The notes: generated by a model not told the origin, from the letters alone. A stretch of DNA of 64,000 nt from Iamia sp. SCSIO 61187 (GCF_019443745.1 NZ_CP050948.1:1240001-1304000), one strand, 5' to 3'. Counted from the first letter of the stretch, positions 43,452-52,039 are shown. Program-made: numbers and translations.

Positions 43452-44254
43452 GCGAGCGAAGCGAGGGAATGCGACAGGACGTGAGCGCGGCTGATCCCCT
43501 CGACCGGTTCCGCCTGGACGGTCGTGTCGCCATCATCACCGGCGGGACCCGGGGCATCGGTCGCGCCGTGGCCGAGGGCTTCGCCGCCGCCGGGGCCAAG
43601 GTCGTGGTGGCGAGCCGCAAGGCCGACGCCTGCGCCGAGGCCGAGCGCGAGATGGCGGCCCTGGGGTACGAGGTCCTCGGCGTGCCGTGCCACCTCGGTG
43701 ACCTGGAGGCCGTCGCCGCCCTGGTCGCGTCGACGGTCGGCCGCTTCGGCGCCATCGACGTGGTGGTCAACAACGGGGCCAACGCCCTGGCCCAGCCGGT
43801 CGAGGGCTACACCGAGGCCGGCTTCGACAAGTCGATCGCCGTCAACGTGAAGGGCCCGCTGTTCCTCGTCCAGCACGCCCTCCCGCACCTGCGGGCCTCG
43901 GACCACGCCGCCATCGTGAACGTGGTGTCGGCGGGGGCGTTCCTGTTCGCCGGTGGGCTGTCGCTCTACACCGGGGCCAAGGCGGCCATGGTGGCCTACA
44001 CTCGGGCGTGGGCCGCCGAGCTGGCCGCCGACGGCGTCCGGGTCAACGCCCTGGCCCCGGGCGGGGTCGACACCGACATGGTGCGCAACACCGGCCCCGA
44101 CGGGGCGGCGTCCATCGCCCAGTCGTGCCTGATGGGCCGGCTGGCCACGCCCGAGGAGATGGTCGGACCGACCATCTTCCTCGCCTCGGACGCCTCCAGC
44201 TTCATGACCGGCTCCGTCCTGCACGTGGACGGCGGCGTGGTGGGCGGCGCCTAG
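43448..44254 (+). CDS. Short-chain dehydrogenase/reductase
   Basis: 268 residues. TGGTRGIGRAVAEGFAAAGA, VNNGANALAQP (Asn-Asn-Gly in place of NNAG), Ser in VVSAGAFLF, and Tyr/Lys in LYTGAKAAM. VHVDGGVVGG-type C-terminus. The ATG overlaps the preceding stop by four bases. Substrate unknown, though the operon partner suggests CoA thioesters. Its stop codon shares the tetranucleotide CTAG with that of the 49-aa gene on the other strand. Confidence 0.89.
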   Translation: MSERSEGMRQDVSAADPLDRFRLDGRVAIITGGTRGIGRAVAEGFAAAGAKVVVASRKADACAEAEREMAALGYEVLGVPCHLGDLEAVAALVASTVGRFGAIDVVVNNGANALAQPVEGYTEAGFDKSIAVNVKGPLFLVQHALPHLRASDHAAIVNVVSAGAFLFAGGLSLYTGAKAAMVAYTRAWAAELAADGVRVNALAPGGVDTDMVRNTGPDGAASIAQSCLMGRLATPEEMVGPTIFLASDASSFMTGSVLHVDGGVVGGA

Positions 44255-44400
44255 GGCCGCCGGGTCCCGCCCTTGGCGCCCTGCTTCGAGGTCACCTTGT
44301 TCATCAGCTGCTTGGCCTTGGCCTGGTTCTGCGGCTTCTTGGCCTCGGAGATCAGCTTCTTGGCCATCCCGCCCTTGGCCAGCTTGCTCAGCATTCCCAT
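44251..44400 (-). CDS. Small Lys-rich basic protein (49 aa)
   Basis: Short open frame with AAGGAG four bases before ATG. The protein starts MGMLSKLAKGGMAKKLISEA and has KQLMNKVTSKQGAK, with about a quarter lysine and no acidic cluster. It may bind nucleic acid or ribosomes, but that is a guess from composition. A TACACT (44417-44422) lies 16 bases before the ATG, leaving a short leader. The stop overlaps the SDR stop through CTAG. Confidence 0.68.
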   Translation of the reverse strand: MGMLSKLAKGGMAKKLISEAKKPQNQAKAKQLMNKVTSKQGAKGGTRRP

Positions 44401-44416
44401 GGTGCTCCTTCGATCG

Positions 44417-44422
44417 AGTGTA
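44417..44422 (-). promoter_or_regulatory. -10 TACACT of the 49-aa gene
   Basis: TACACT, 16 bases before ATG, leaving room for the AAGGAG ribosome site. Confidence 0.45.
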
Positions 44423-44483
44423 CGGACCGTCCTTCCCGAGGACCGGGCCTCGAACCCAGCTCACGCCGGAGGGATCCGGTCGG

Positions 44484-46037
44484 TCACGCGGCGGTGACCC
44501 GGATGGCGGTGATGGGCCCGGGGTCGGGCGGACCTGCGGCGCTCGTGTCGTCCCCGTTGCTCGAGGGCCCGACGCCGGACGCCAGGGCCACGAGGGCGCC
44601 GTCGACGGCCACGGCCCGGCCGGCAGCGAGGCTGGGGTGCGGGAGGCCGAGGTCGGATGCACCATCGGGGGTCAGGTCGGCCAGCCGGGCCGTCGTCCAG
44701 CTCGCCCCACCGTCGGTCGACGAGGCGATGGAGGCCACCAACCGGTTCTCGTCGTTGCACCACGCCAGCGCAGCCACCGCGTCGCCCAGGGCGACGGGAG
44801 CGTCGACGCCGGTCTCTCCTCGGATGGAGCGGTCCCGGCACGAGTCGAAGGACAGCTCGGTGGCGTCCGCTCCCGCGGGGCCCGTCACGCCGGCGTAGGC
44901 CACCTCGCAGTCGCACGCGGTGTCGACGATCCACGTGCCGATGATCGAGCCGTCGCCCCGCCTCAGCAGGGCGGCGTCGGGCAGGATCGGGCCCGGCGCG
45001 CCCTCGTCGGCCACCCACTCGGTGGCACCAGGGGCGAGGGCGACCGAGTCGCCGGGCACGCCGAGGGTGACGGTGCCGTCGTCATCGACCGACCACTGCT
45101 GGTGGATCCTCGTCATCCAGCGCGTGCCGTCCCCGAGCCCTGCCAGGGGAACCCACCCGGTCCCGTCGGGTGAGGCCCAGGAGACCTCGTCCACCGACGG
45201 GAAGCAGCACTGCTGGGGGACGCGGCTGCTGTCGTCGCCGATGGCCACGAACCGCTCGCCGGTCCACTCCACGGCGCGCACGCCCTGCATGCCGGGCGCG
45301 CCGTCGCCCAGGCCGCGGGCCGGGGCGAAGGTGGAGCCTCCGTCGCGGCTCACCCAGGCGGCGGCGTCGTAGGCGTCGAGGTGGTCGTAGACGTTCGTCG
45401 ATCCGGGGCTTCCGTACGCCCCGCCGATGCCGGAGGCGTCGTCCCGCTGGACCAGGCCGGCGACGACATCGCTCACGAGCGCCGAGGAACCGTCCGGCAC
45501 CGGCAGGGCGAGCGGGGCCCACGTCTCGCCGGCGTCGTCGGACACCAGGACGTCGTGACGGATCCTCGGGCCGGTCGGTGGAGCCGAGGGTCGGACGGCC
45601 AACGTGACGCCGCCCGCGGTGTGGAGGCGGGGCGTGGTGGCGGCGACGATCCAGTCGTTGCCCTGGCCCTGGCCCTGGCCCTGGCCCTGGCCCTGGCCCT
45701 GGCCCTCGACCTCGGTGGCGAAGGCCTCGGCGGGGTCGTCCCACGTGCGGCCTCCGTCGGACGACCGCAGCAGCGTGTCCGCCCGGCCCGGGCGGGACGA
45801 GGCGAGGGCGAGGACCACCTCGCCGTCGGCGACCACGTCCTCGACGTTGCCGTCGGGGCCGACCCAGGTCCGTGCGGCGACCACCCCGTCGCCCGCGACC
45901 GTCGGACCGGCCGGGGCGGCGTCCTCCTCGACCTCCTCCGGGTCGGGGACCGCCTCGTCGTCGCTGCACCCGCTGATGGCCAGGGCGAGGGCGGCGAGCA
46001 CCGAGGCGGCGGCCACCGCACCTCGCCCCTCGCGCAT
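44484..46037 (-). CDS. Lipoprotein with sialidase-like (BNR) repeats
   Basis: 517 residues. Leader ALALAISGC is a lipobox. An acidic linker follows, then several Asp-box-like units: SSDGGRTWDDP, VSDDAGETWAPL, VSRDGGSTFAPA, SSTDGGASWTTA. They imply a six-bladed beta-propeller outside the membrane. Catalytic sialidase residues are not obvious, so a binding or structural role is likelier. A (GQ)n linker from a hexanucleotide repeat lies inside. ATG chosen, not the GTG nine bases earlier, because TACCGT sits seven bases before it. Divergent from the ATP-grasp unit. Confidence 0.8.
   Translation of the reverse strand: MREGRGAVAAASVLAALALAISGCSDDEAVPDPEEVEEDAAPAGPTVAGDGVVAARTWVGPDGNVEDVVADGEVVLALASSRPGRADTLLRSSDGGRTWDDPAEAFATEVEGQGQGQGQGQGQGQGNDWIVAATTPRLHTAGGVTLAVRPSAPPTGPRIRHDVLVSDDAGETWAPLALPVPDGSSALVSDVVAGLVQRDDASGIGGAYGSPGSTNVYDHLDAYDAAAWVSRDGGSTFAPARGLGDGAPGMQGVRAVEWTGERFVAIGDDSSRVPQQCCFPSVDEVSWASPDGTGWVPLAGLGDGTRWMTRIHQQWSVDDDGTVTLGVPGDSVALAPGATEWVADEGAPGPILPDAALLRRGDGSIIGTWIVDTACDCEVAYAGVTGPAGADATELSFDSCRDRSIRGETGVDAPVALGDAVAALAWCNDENRLVASIASSTDGGASWTTARLADLTPDGASDLGLPHPSLAAGRAVAVDGALVALASGVGPSSNGDDTSAAGPPDPGPITAIRVTAA
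45661..45706. repeat. Hexanucleotide tandem repeat (CCCTGG)7
   Basis: Seven perfect copies of CCCTGG plus a partial eighth. It encodes Gly-Gln repeats on the minus strand. Gain or loss of units keeps the frame. Confidence 0.95.
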
Positions 46038-46044
46038 CCCCGAC

Positions 46045-46050
46045 ACGGTA
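46045..46050 (-). promoter_or_regulatory. -10 TACCGT of the BNR lipoprotein
   Basis: TACCGT ends seven bases before the chosen ATG and overlaps the alternative GTG. Confidence 0.5.
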
Positions 46051-46069
46051 GGGGGGTGGGGCGTCCGGG

Positions 46070-46075
46070 TACGGT
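46070..46075 (+). promoter_or_regulatory. -10 TACGGT ahead of the ATP-grasp unit
   Basis: TACGGT ends eight bases before a GTG (46084) that opens a 30-codon frame. Confidence 0.45.
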
Positions 46076-46083
46076 CGGCCGTC

Positions 46084-46176
46084 GTGACCCCGCCGCACAG
46101 CTCCGTCGTCCGGTCGACGGTTCACACGTGGTTCACACCGGCGTGCGACTCGCGCAACACGGGCGCGGGAGCGTGA
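46084..46176 (+). CDS. Possible leaderless leader peptide (30 aa) before the ATP-grasp gene
   Basis: GTG eight bases after TACGGT opens a frame of 30 codons that stops four bases before the ATP-grasp GTG. The peptide begins MTPPHSSVVRSTVHTW. This may be a translated leader that feeds ribosomes to the next gene. Alternatively the promoter call is wrong and it is noise. Confidence 0.35.
   Translation: MTPPHSSVVRSTVHTWFTPACDSRNTGAGA
46119..46138 (+). promoter_or_regulatory. Two direct GGTTCACAC copies 11 bp apart
   Basis: GGTTCACAC at 46119-46127 and 46130-46138, one helical turn apart, 43 bases before the ATP-grasp start. Could be a binding site for an unknown regulator. Confidence 0.4.
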
Positions 46177-46180
46177 GCGG

Positions 46181-47785
46181 GTGACGGACCTGTTCGAGGG
46201 CTACGACTCCGGGAGCACCCGCCGGGCCCACGACGAGATGTTCGACCGCTTCGGGCGGCCGCGGGAGACCTACCGGGTCATCCACGACACCCTGCGGCCC
46301 CAGACCTCCGACGACCTCCTGGCCCGCACCGAGGCCCTCAGCCGGGCGTACCGCGATCGCGGCGTCACCTTCGCCCTCTCCGGCGAGGAGCGGCCCTTCC
46401 CGCTCGACCTCGTCCCCCGGGTGATCGGCGCCGGCGACTGGGCCCGGTTGGAGTCGGGCATCATCCAGCGGGTCAGGGCCCTGGAGATGTTCCTGGCCGA
46501 CATCTACGGCGAGGGCCAGGTCCTCGACGACGGGGTGGTGCCCCGCCAGCTCGTCCACTCCTCGCCCCACTTCCACCGCCAGGTGTACGGGATCCGCCCG
46601 CCCGGCGGCGTCCACATCCACGTCGCCGGCATCGACGTGATCCGCGACGAGCACGGCGAGATGCGCGTGCTGGAGGACAACCTCCGCAGCCCGTCGGGCG
46701 TGAGCTACGTGATGGAGAACCGGCGGGTCATGGCCCGCGTGTTCCCCGACCTGTTCCGGGCCCAGGCGATCGCCGGCGTCGACGACTACCCGCGCCAGCT
46801 GCTGCGGGCCCTGCGGGCGACGGCGCCCACGGTGCGCAACCCCCGCATCGTCGTGCTGACCCCCGGCGTCCACAACTCGGCCTACTTCGAGCACGCCCTG
46901 CTGGCCCGGCTCATGGGCGTCGACCTGGTCGAGGGGCGGGACCTCATCTGCCGCGACGACGTCGCCTACGTGCGCACCACGGCGGGGGAGGAGCGGGTCG
47001 ACGTCATCTTCCGGCGCATCGACGACGACTTCCTCGACCCGGTGCAGTTCCGGCCCGACACCGCCCTCGGCGTCGCCGGGCTGGTGCACGCCAACCGGGC
47101 CGGCAACGTCACCATCGCCAACGCCATCGGGAACGGCGTGGCCGACGACAAGCTCATGTACACCTACGTGCCCGACCTGATCGAGTACTACCTGGGTGAG
47201 CCGGCCATCCTCCGCAACGTCGACACGTACCGGCTCGAGGACCCCGAGGCCCGGGCCCACGTCCTCGACCGCCTCGACCAGATGGTCGTCAAGCCGGTCG
47301 ACGGCTCCGGCGGGTACGGCCTGGTGTTCGGGCCGTCGTGCACCGACGAGGAGCTGGCCGCGGCCCGGGCCACGATCCTGGCCGAGCCCCGGGGCTGGAT
47401 CGCCCAGCCCGTCGTCACCCTCTCGACCGCCCCCACGCTGGTCGACGGCCGCCTCCGGCCCCGGCACCTCGACCTGCGGCCCTTCGCCGTCAACGACGGC
47501 GAGAAGGTGTGGGTCCTGCCCGGCGGCCTGACCCGGGTCGCCCTCCCCGAGGGCAGCCTGGTCGTGAACTCCAGCCAGGGCGGCGGCTCCAAGGACACCT
47601 GGGTGCTCAAGGAGGCGGTGACGCCGGCGCCGGTCGCGGCGCCGCCGGCGGCCGTCGTCCCCGGCGACAAGGAGGCCCGGCGCGAGGCGGCGCCCGTGCC
47701 CCTGCAGTTCGGCCCTGCCGACGACCACGAGCGCCAGCACCAGCAGGAGCTCCAGCAGCAGCAGGGGGAGGGGGGCGCGTGCTGA
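46181..47785 (+). CDS. Circularly permuted ATP-grasp protein
   Basis: 534 residues of the COG2308 type (DUF404/DUF407). RVRALEMFLADIYGEGQVL, VHIHVAGIDVIRDEHGEM with VLEDNLRSPSGVSYVMENR, and FRRIDDDFLDP, then VVKPVDGSGGYGLVFGP and WIAQPVVTLSTAP. These supply the ATP and metal residues of a carboxylate-amine ligase in permuted order. The last ~60 residues are Ala/Pro then Gln-rich and probably disordered. The alpha-E gene starts inside its last codons. Homologues are predicted to make or attach peptides, but no substrate is proven. Confidence 0.9.
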   Translation: MTDLFEGYDSGSTRRAHDEMFDRFGRPRETYRVIHDTLRPQTSDDLLARTEALSRAYRDRGVTFALSGEERPFPLDLVPRVIGAGDWARLESGIIQRVRALEMFLADIYGEGQVLDDGVVPRQLVHSSPHFHRQVYGIRPPGGVHIHVAGIDVIRDEHGEMRVLEDNLRSPSGVSYVMENRRVMARVFPDLFRAQAIAGVDDYPRQLLRALRATAPTVRNPRIVVLTPGVHNSAYFEHALLARLMGVDLVEGRDLICRDDVAYVRTTAGEERVDVIFRRIDDDFLDPVQFRPDTALGVAGLVHANRAGNVTIANAIGNGVADDKLMYTYVPDLIEYYLGEPAILRNVDTYRLEDPEARAHVLDRLDQMVVKPVDGSGGYGLVFGPSCTDEELAAARATILAEPRGWIAQPVVTLSTAPTLVDGRLRPRHLDLRPFAVNDGEKVWVLPGGLTRVALPEGSLVVNSSQGGGSKDTWVLKEAVTPAPVAAPPAAVVPGDKEARREAAPVPLQFGPADDHERQHQQELQQQQGEGGAC

Positions 47786-48705
47786 GCCGGATCGCCGAGT
47801 CGCTGTACTGGATGGGGCGCTACATCGAGCGGGCCGACGACACCGCCCGGCTGCTCGACGTCCACGTGCACCGGATGCTGGCCGACGCCGCCGACGAGAA
47901 CGTGGGGGCGACCCTGCTCGCAGCCATGGGCCTGGCCGGCAGCGCCGAGGTCGAGGCGGTCGACCTGTGGCGGGCCACCGAGCTGCTGGCCTACGACCCC
48001 GACAACCCCAGCTCGGTGGCCGGGTCCCTCCGCCTGGCCCGCTCCAACGCCCGGGGCCTCCGTGAGACCCTGGCCACCGAGGTGTGGGAGGCGATCAACC
48101 GCACCCACCACGACCTCGACGCCCAGATCCGGGCGGCCCGGGCCCTCGGCCCGTACATCTTCTTCCGGTGGGTGCGCGAGCGGGTCGCCCTCATCGGCGG
48201 GCTGATCGACTCCGTCGTGCTGCACGACGACGGCTGGCGCTTCCTCACCATCGGGCGGTGCCTGGAGCGGGTCGACATGACGGCCCGCCTGCTCGGCGCC
48301 GTGACCGACTCCGACGACGCGTCCCAGTGGTCGAGCGTCCTCGTCAGCTGCGGGGCCAACGACGCCTTCCTCCGGACCTACGGCGGCGAGATCACCCGCA
48401 CCCGGGCCCTGACCATGCTGCTTCAGGCCGAGGACCTGCCCCGCTCGGTCGCCTACGCCCTGGACCTGGCCGAGACGTCGCTCCGGGAGATCGCCACCGC
48501 CACCGGCACCCCCGACACCGCGGTGCGGATCATCGGGCGGGTGCGGGCCGAGCTCACCTACACCGGACCCGACGACCTGGCCCGGACCACCGAGGCCACC
48601 CTCACCCGGCTCCAGGACGCCTGCCGCCGGGCCGACGAGCTGGTCAAGGCCCGCTACTTCCGCCGGGCCGACCTGATCGAGTGGCAGGCGGAGGCGGCGA
48701 TCTAG
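47779..48705 (+). CDS. Alpha-E domain protein (COG2307)
   Basis: 308 residues, all-helical. It begins MLSRIAESLYWMGRYIERAD, the signature of the family, and has WEAINRTHHDLD, RCLERVDMTARLL and LLQAEDLPRSVAYALD. The function is unknown; it accompanies the permuted ATP-grasp protein in most genomes. The GTG overlaps the preceding gene by seven bases and the next gene follows after two. Confidence 0.88.
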   Translation: MLSRIAESLYWMGRYIERADDTARLLDVHVHRMLADAADENVGATLLAAMGLAGSAEVEAVDLWRATELLAYDPDNPSSVAGSLRLARSNARGLRETLATEVWEAINRTHHDLDAQIRAARALGPYIFFRWVRERVALIGGLIDSVVLHDDGWRFLTIGRCLERVDMTARLLGAVTDSDDASQWSSVLVSCGANDAFLRTYGGEITRTRALTMLLQAEDLPRSVAYALDLAETSLREIATATGTPDTAVRIIGRVRAELTYTGPDDLARTTEATLTRLQDACRRADELVKARYFRRADLIEWQAEAAI

Positions 48706-48707
48706 CC

Positions 48708-49556
48708 ATGGCCACCCGCCTCGCCGTCACCCACGCCACCTCGTACCGGTACGAGGCCCCCGTCACCACGTCGTACAACGAGGCCCGGCTCGAGCCGCGC
48801 AGCGATCGCCGCCAGACGGTCCTGTCGTGGAGCCTCGACGTGAGCCCCGCCGTCCGGGTGGTCAACCACGTCGACTACTGGGGGACGATGGTCCACCACT
48901 TCGACCTGCAGGTGCCCCACACCGAGCTGTCGGTCGTGGCCAAGGCGGTCGTCGAGACGGGCGTGACCCGCATGGGCCCGGGCGAGGCCACCTGGGACGA
49001 CCTGGCCTCGCCCGAGGTGCGGGACCGCTTCTACGAGCTGCTGGTGCCGACGGCCATCGTCGCCCTCGACGACGAGTCCCTGGTCGCCACGGCGGCCGAG
49101 ATCCGGGCCCGCGCCACCACCCCGGCCGAGGCGGCCGAGGCCGCGGTCGGCTACGTGAACGACCGGCTCGCCTACGAGCAGGGCTTCACCGGCGTCGCCA
49201 CCACCGCCCCCGAGGTCCTCGCCGCCGGGCGGGGGGTGTGCCAGGACTTCGCCCACCTGTCGCTGGCGCTGCTGCGCACCATGGGGATCCCCGCCTGGTA
49301 CGTGTCGGGGTACCTGCACCCGGCCGACGAGCCCGAGATCGGCGAGGCGACCGTGGGCGAGAGCCACGCCTGGGTCGCGGCCTGGACGGGGCGGGTCTGG
49401 CCCCTCGACCCGACGTCGCTGTCGCCGGTCTTCGACCGCCACGTCCGGGTCGCCGCCGGGCGCGACTACCACGACGTCCCGCCGTTCCGCGGCGTCTACG
49501 CCGGCGGCGGGGCCCAGGAGCTCGAGGTCACCGTCGAGGTCACGCGCCAGGCCTGA
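48708..49556 (+). CDS. Transglutaminase-like cysteine protease family protein
   Basis: 282 residues. The N-terminal beta region (HATSYRYEAPVTTSYNEARL) is the Bact_transglu_N type. The catalytic triad is Cys178 (GVCQDFAHL), His220 (ESHAWVAAW) and Asp234 (WPLDPTS). Cytoplasmic: no signal peptide. In related loci it is paired with an ANBU proteasome-like peptidase; none is visible here. Expected to cleave or cross-link peptides or amides linked to products of the ATP-grasp protein. Confidence 0.9.
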   Translation: MATRLAVTHATSYRYEAPVTTSYNEARLEPRSDRRQTVLSWSLDVSPAVRVVNHVDYWGTMVHHFDLQVPHTELSVVAKAVVETGVTRMGPGEATWDDLASPEVRDRFYELLVPTAIVALDDESLVATAAEIRARATTPAEAAEAAVGYVNDRLAYEQGFTGVATTAPEVLAAGRGVCQDFAHLSLALLRTMGIPAWYVSGYLHPADEPEIGEATVGESHAWVAAWTGRVWPLDPTSLSPVFDRHVRVAAGRDYHDVPPFRGVYAGGGAQELEVTVEVTRQA

Positions 49557-49567
49557 CCTCCCTGGCG

Positions 49568-49573
49568 TACGGT
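49568..49573 (+). promoter_or_regulatory. -10 TACGGT of the alpha-hydroxy-acid oxidase gene
   Basis: TACGGT ends eight bases before ATG. Confidence 0.55.
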
Positions 49574-49581
49574 CCGGAGCC

Positions 49582-50751
49582 ATGAGGTTCGCATCCGATC
49601 GACCGCTGGGGCTCGTGCCCGCGACAATCGCCGACCACCGCGAGCTGGCCCGGCGTCGGCTGCCCCGCCAGCTGTTCGACTACATCGACGGCGGCGCCTA
49701 CGACGAGGCGACCATGGCCGCCAACGTCGCCGACCTGGTCGATGTGCGCCTGCGCCAGCGGGTGATGCGCGACGTGGGCACCCGGACCCAGGCCACGACG
49801 GTGCTGGGCCAGGATCTGGCCACGCCCGTCATCCTCGGCCCGGTCGGGTTGGGCGGGATGTTCGCCCAGAGGGCCGAGGTCCAGGCGGCGCGGGCCGCCG
49901 AGGCCGCCGGCGTGCCCTTCGTCGAGTCGACGGTGTCGATCTGCTCGATCGAGGAGGTGGCCGAGGCGACGACCCGGCCGCCCTGGTTCCAGCTCTACGT
50001 GATGCGCGACCGCAGCTACGCCGAGGGGCTGATGGCCCGGGCGGCGAAGGTCGCCAGCCCGGTGCTCGTGCTCACCGTCGACCTGGCCGTGGTCGGCGCC
50101 CGCCATCGCGACACGCGCAACGCCATGGTCGGCGAGGTCACGGCGTGGGCCAAGGCCCGGCGGGGCCTCGACCTGGTGTCGCACCCGCAGTGGGTGCGCG
50201 ACGTGGCCATCGGCGGCAAGCCCCTGACCTTCGGCAACCTCACCGACGCCGTGCCCGGGGCGAGCACGCCGGACCAGTTCCGGGACTGGGTCGATGCCCA
50301 GTTCGACCCCTCGGTGACCTGGGACGACATCGCCTGGGTCCGCCAGCACTGGGACGGCAAGCTGTTGGTGAAGGGCGTGCTCGACGCCGAGGACGCCCGC
50401 CGGGCGGTCGACGCCGGGGTCGACGGCCTCGTGGTGTCGAACCACGGCGGGCGCCAGCTCGACGCGGTGGCGTCGTCGGCCCGGGCCCTGCCCGCGGTGG
50501 TCGAGGCCGTCGGCGACCGTGTCGAGGTGCTGGCCGACGGCGGCATCCGCAGCGGCCTCGACGTGGTGAAGCTCATGGCGCTCGGGGCCCGGGCCTGCCT
50601 GATCGGCCGGGGCTGGGCGTGGGCCGTCGCCGGGCAGGGCGAGGCCGGCGTCGCCCACGTGCTCGAGGGGCTGAAGGCCGACATCGACGTGGCCCTCGGC
50701 CTCACCGGCACCACGTCGGTCGAGGACCTCGGCCCCGACAACCTGCTCTAG
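49582..50751 (+). CDS. FMN-dependent alpha-hydroxy-acid dehydrogenase, LldD-like
   Basis: 389 residues, TIM barrel. FDYIDGGAYDE near the N-terminus, ILGPVGLGGMF, FQLYVMRDR, VKGVLDAEDA, then VSNHGGRQLD (catalytic His and Arg) and DGGIRSGLDVVKLMALGA (FMN phosphate). It oxidises L-lactate or a similar 2-hydroxy acid to the 2-oxo acid; in Actinobacteria the mycofactocin-linked relatives look similar, but no mycofactocin genes are here. Ends at a very strong palindrome. Confidence 0.9.
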   Translation: MRFASDRPLGLVPATIADHRELARRRLPRQLFDYIDGGAYDEATMAANVADLVDVRLRQRVMRDVGTRTQATTVLGQDLATPVILGPVGLGGMFAQRAEVQAARAAEAAGVPFVESTVSICSIEEVAEATTRPPWFQLYVMRDRSYAEGLMARAAKVASPVLVLTVDLAVVGARHRDTRNAMVGEVTAWAKARRGLDLVSHPQWVRDVAIGGKPLTFGNLTDAVPGASTPDQFRDWVDAQFDPSVTWDDIAWVRQHWDGKLLVKGVLDAEDARRAVDAGVDGLVVSNHGGRQLDAVASSARALPAVVEAVGDRVEVLADGGIRSGLDVVKLMALGARACLIGRGWAWAVAGQGEAGVAHVLEGLKADIDVALGLTGTTSVEDLGPDNLL

Positions 50752-50758
50752 CGCGGAG

Positions 50759-50797
50759 CGGGCGCACGGACGGTGCCTGGCACCGTCCGTGCGCCCG
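50759..50797. terminator. Perfect 19-bp stem between lldD-like gene and thiolase
   Basis: CGGGCGCACGGACGGTGCC, one T, then its exact complement. Lies between convergent genes. The longest perfect stem in the window. Confidence 0.85.
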
Positions 50798-50818
50798 AGC
50801 TCCGGCGGGCCCGCTCGG

Positions 50819-52039
50819 TCAGCTGAGGCGCTCGAAGATCATGGCCATGCCCTGGCCGCCGCCGACGCACATGGTCTCCAGGCCGAACGTCTTGTCGGCG
50901 TCCTGCAGGCCGTGGATCAGCGTGGTGGCGATGCGGGCGCCGGTCATGCCGAAGGGGTGGCCCACGGCGATGGCGCCGCCGTTGACGTTCAGCTTGTCCC
51001 AGCTGATGCCGAGCTCCTTCGCCGACGGGATCACCTGGGCGGCGAAGGCCTCGTTGATCTCGACCAGGTCGATGTCGTCGATGGTCATGCCGGCGCGGGC
51101 GAGGGCCTGCTTCGACGCCTCGATGGGGCCGAGTCCCATGATCTCGGGGTTGAGGCCGGTCACGCCGGAGGCGACGACGCGGGCCAGGGGGGTGAGCCCC
51201 AGCTCGGCGGCGCGGGTGTCGCTCATGACGACCACGGCGGCGGCGCCGTCGTTCAGGGGGCAGGCGTTGCCGGCGGTGACCCGACCGTCGGGCCGGAAGG
51301 CGGGCTTGAGGTTGGCCAGGCCCTCGGCGGTGGTGCCGGCGCGGATGCCGTCGTCGCGGGTGACGGTGACCTCGTTGCCCTCGTCGTCGGTGGTGACCAC
51401 GGGGGTGATCTCGCCCTCCCAGAAGCCGTTCTCGATCGAGGCCGTGGCCCGCTGCTGCGAGAGGGCGGCGAACTCGTCCATCTCCTCGCGGGTGGTGCCG
51501 GTGAGCTCGGCCACGTTCTCGGCCGTCTCGCCCATGGCGATGTAGACGTCGGGCAGGCCCTCGGCCGGGGCCCAGTCGCCCTGGCCGCCGGCCTGGCGGG
51601 CGGCGGTGCGGGCCTCGGCGTCGGCGTAGCGGGGGTTCTTGGCCCCGCCCACGTCGGCCATGCCGTTGAGGAAGCGGCTGACGGTCTCGACGCCGGCGGC
51701 GACGAAGACGTCGCCCTCACCGGCGCGGATGGCGTGGGTGGCCATGCGGATCGCCTGGAGCGACGACGAGCAGTAGCGGTTGATGGTGACGCCGGGGACG
51801 TCGGGCATGCCGGCCTGGATGGCGGCGATGCGGGCCATGTTGAACCCCGACTCGCCGGCGGGCTGGCCGCAGCCGAGGATCAGGTCCTCGACGGTGGTGC
51901 GGTCCAGCTCGGGGACCTGGTTCAGCGCCGTGTCGACGATGAAGGCGGTGAGGTCGTCGGGCCGCTCGTTCTTGAGCGAGCCCTTCATGGCCCGCCCGAT
52001 GGGGGTGCGGGCGGTGGAGACGATGACGGCTTCGGGCAC
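50819..52039 (-). CDS. Acetyl-CoA acyltransferase (thiolase)
   Basis: 406 residues. Nucleophile Cys90 in NRYCSSSLQA, NEAFA, VGHPFGMTGAR and VGGGQGMAM. The N-terminal VIVSTARTPIGRAMKGSLKN and the loop GAKNPRYADAEAR point to FadA/FadI-type degradative thiolases of beta-oxidation. No fadB partner is adjacent. The GTG start has GGAGG about eight bases upstream, so it is leadered, unlike the first thiolase. Confidence 0.93.
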   Translation of the reverse strand: MPEAVIVSTARTPIGRAMKGSLKNERPDDLTAFIVDTALNQVPELDRTTVEDLILGCGQPAGESGFNMARIAAIQAGMPDVPGVTINRYCSSSLQAIRMATHAIRAGEGDVFVAAGVETVSRFLNGMADVGGAKNPRYADAEARTAARQAGGQGDWAPAEGLPDVYIAMGETAENVAELTGTTREEMDEFAALSQQRATASIENGFWEGEITPVVTTDDEGNEVTVTRDDGIRAGTTAEGLANLKPAFRPDGRVTAGNACPLNDGAAAVVVMSDTRAAELGLTPLARVVASGVTGLNPEIMGLGPIEASKQALARAGMTIDDIDLVEINEAFAAQVIPSAKELGISWDKLNVNGGAIAVGHPFGMTGARIATTLIHGLQDADKTFGLETMCVGGGQGMAMIFERLS

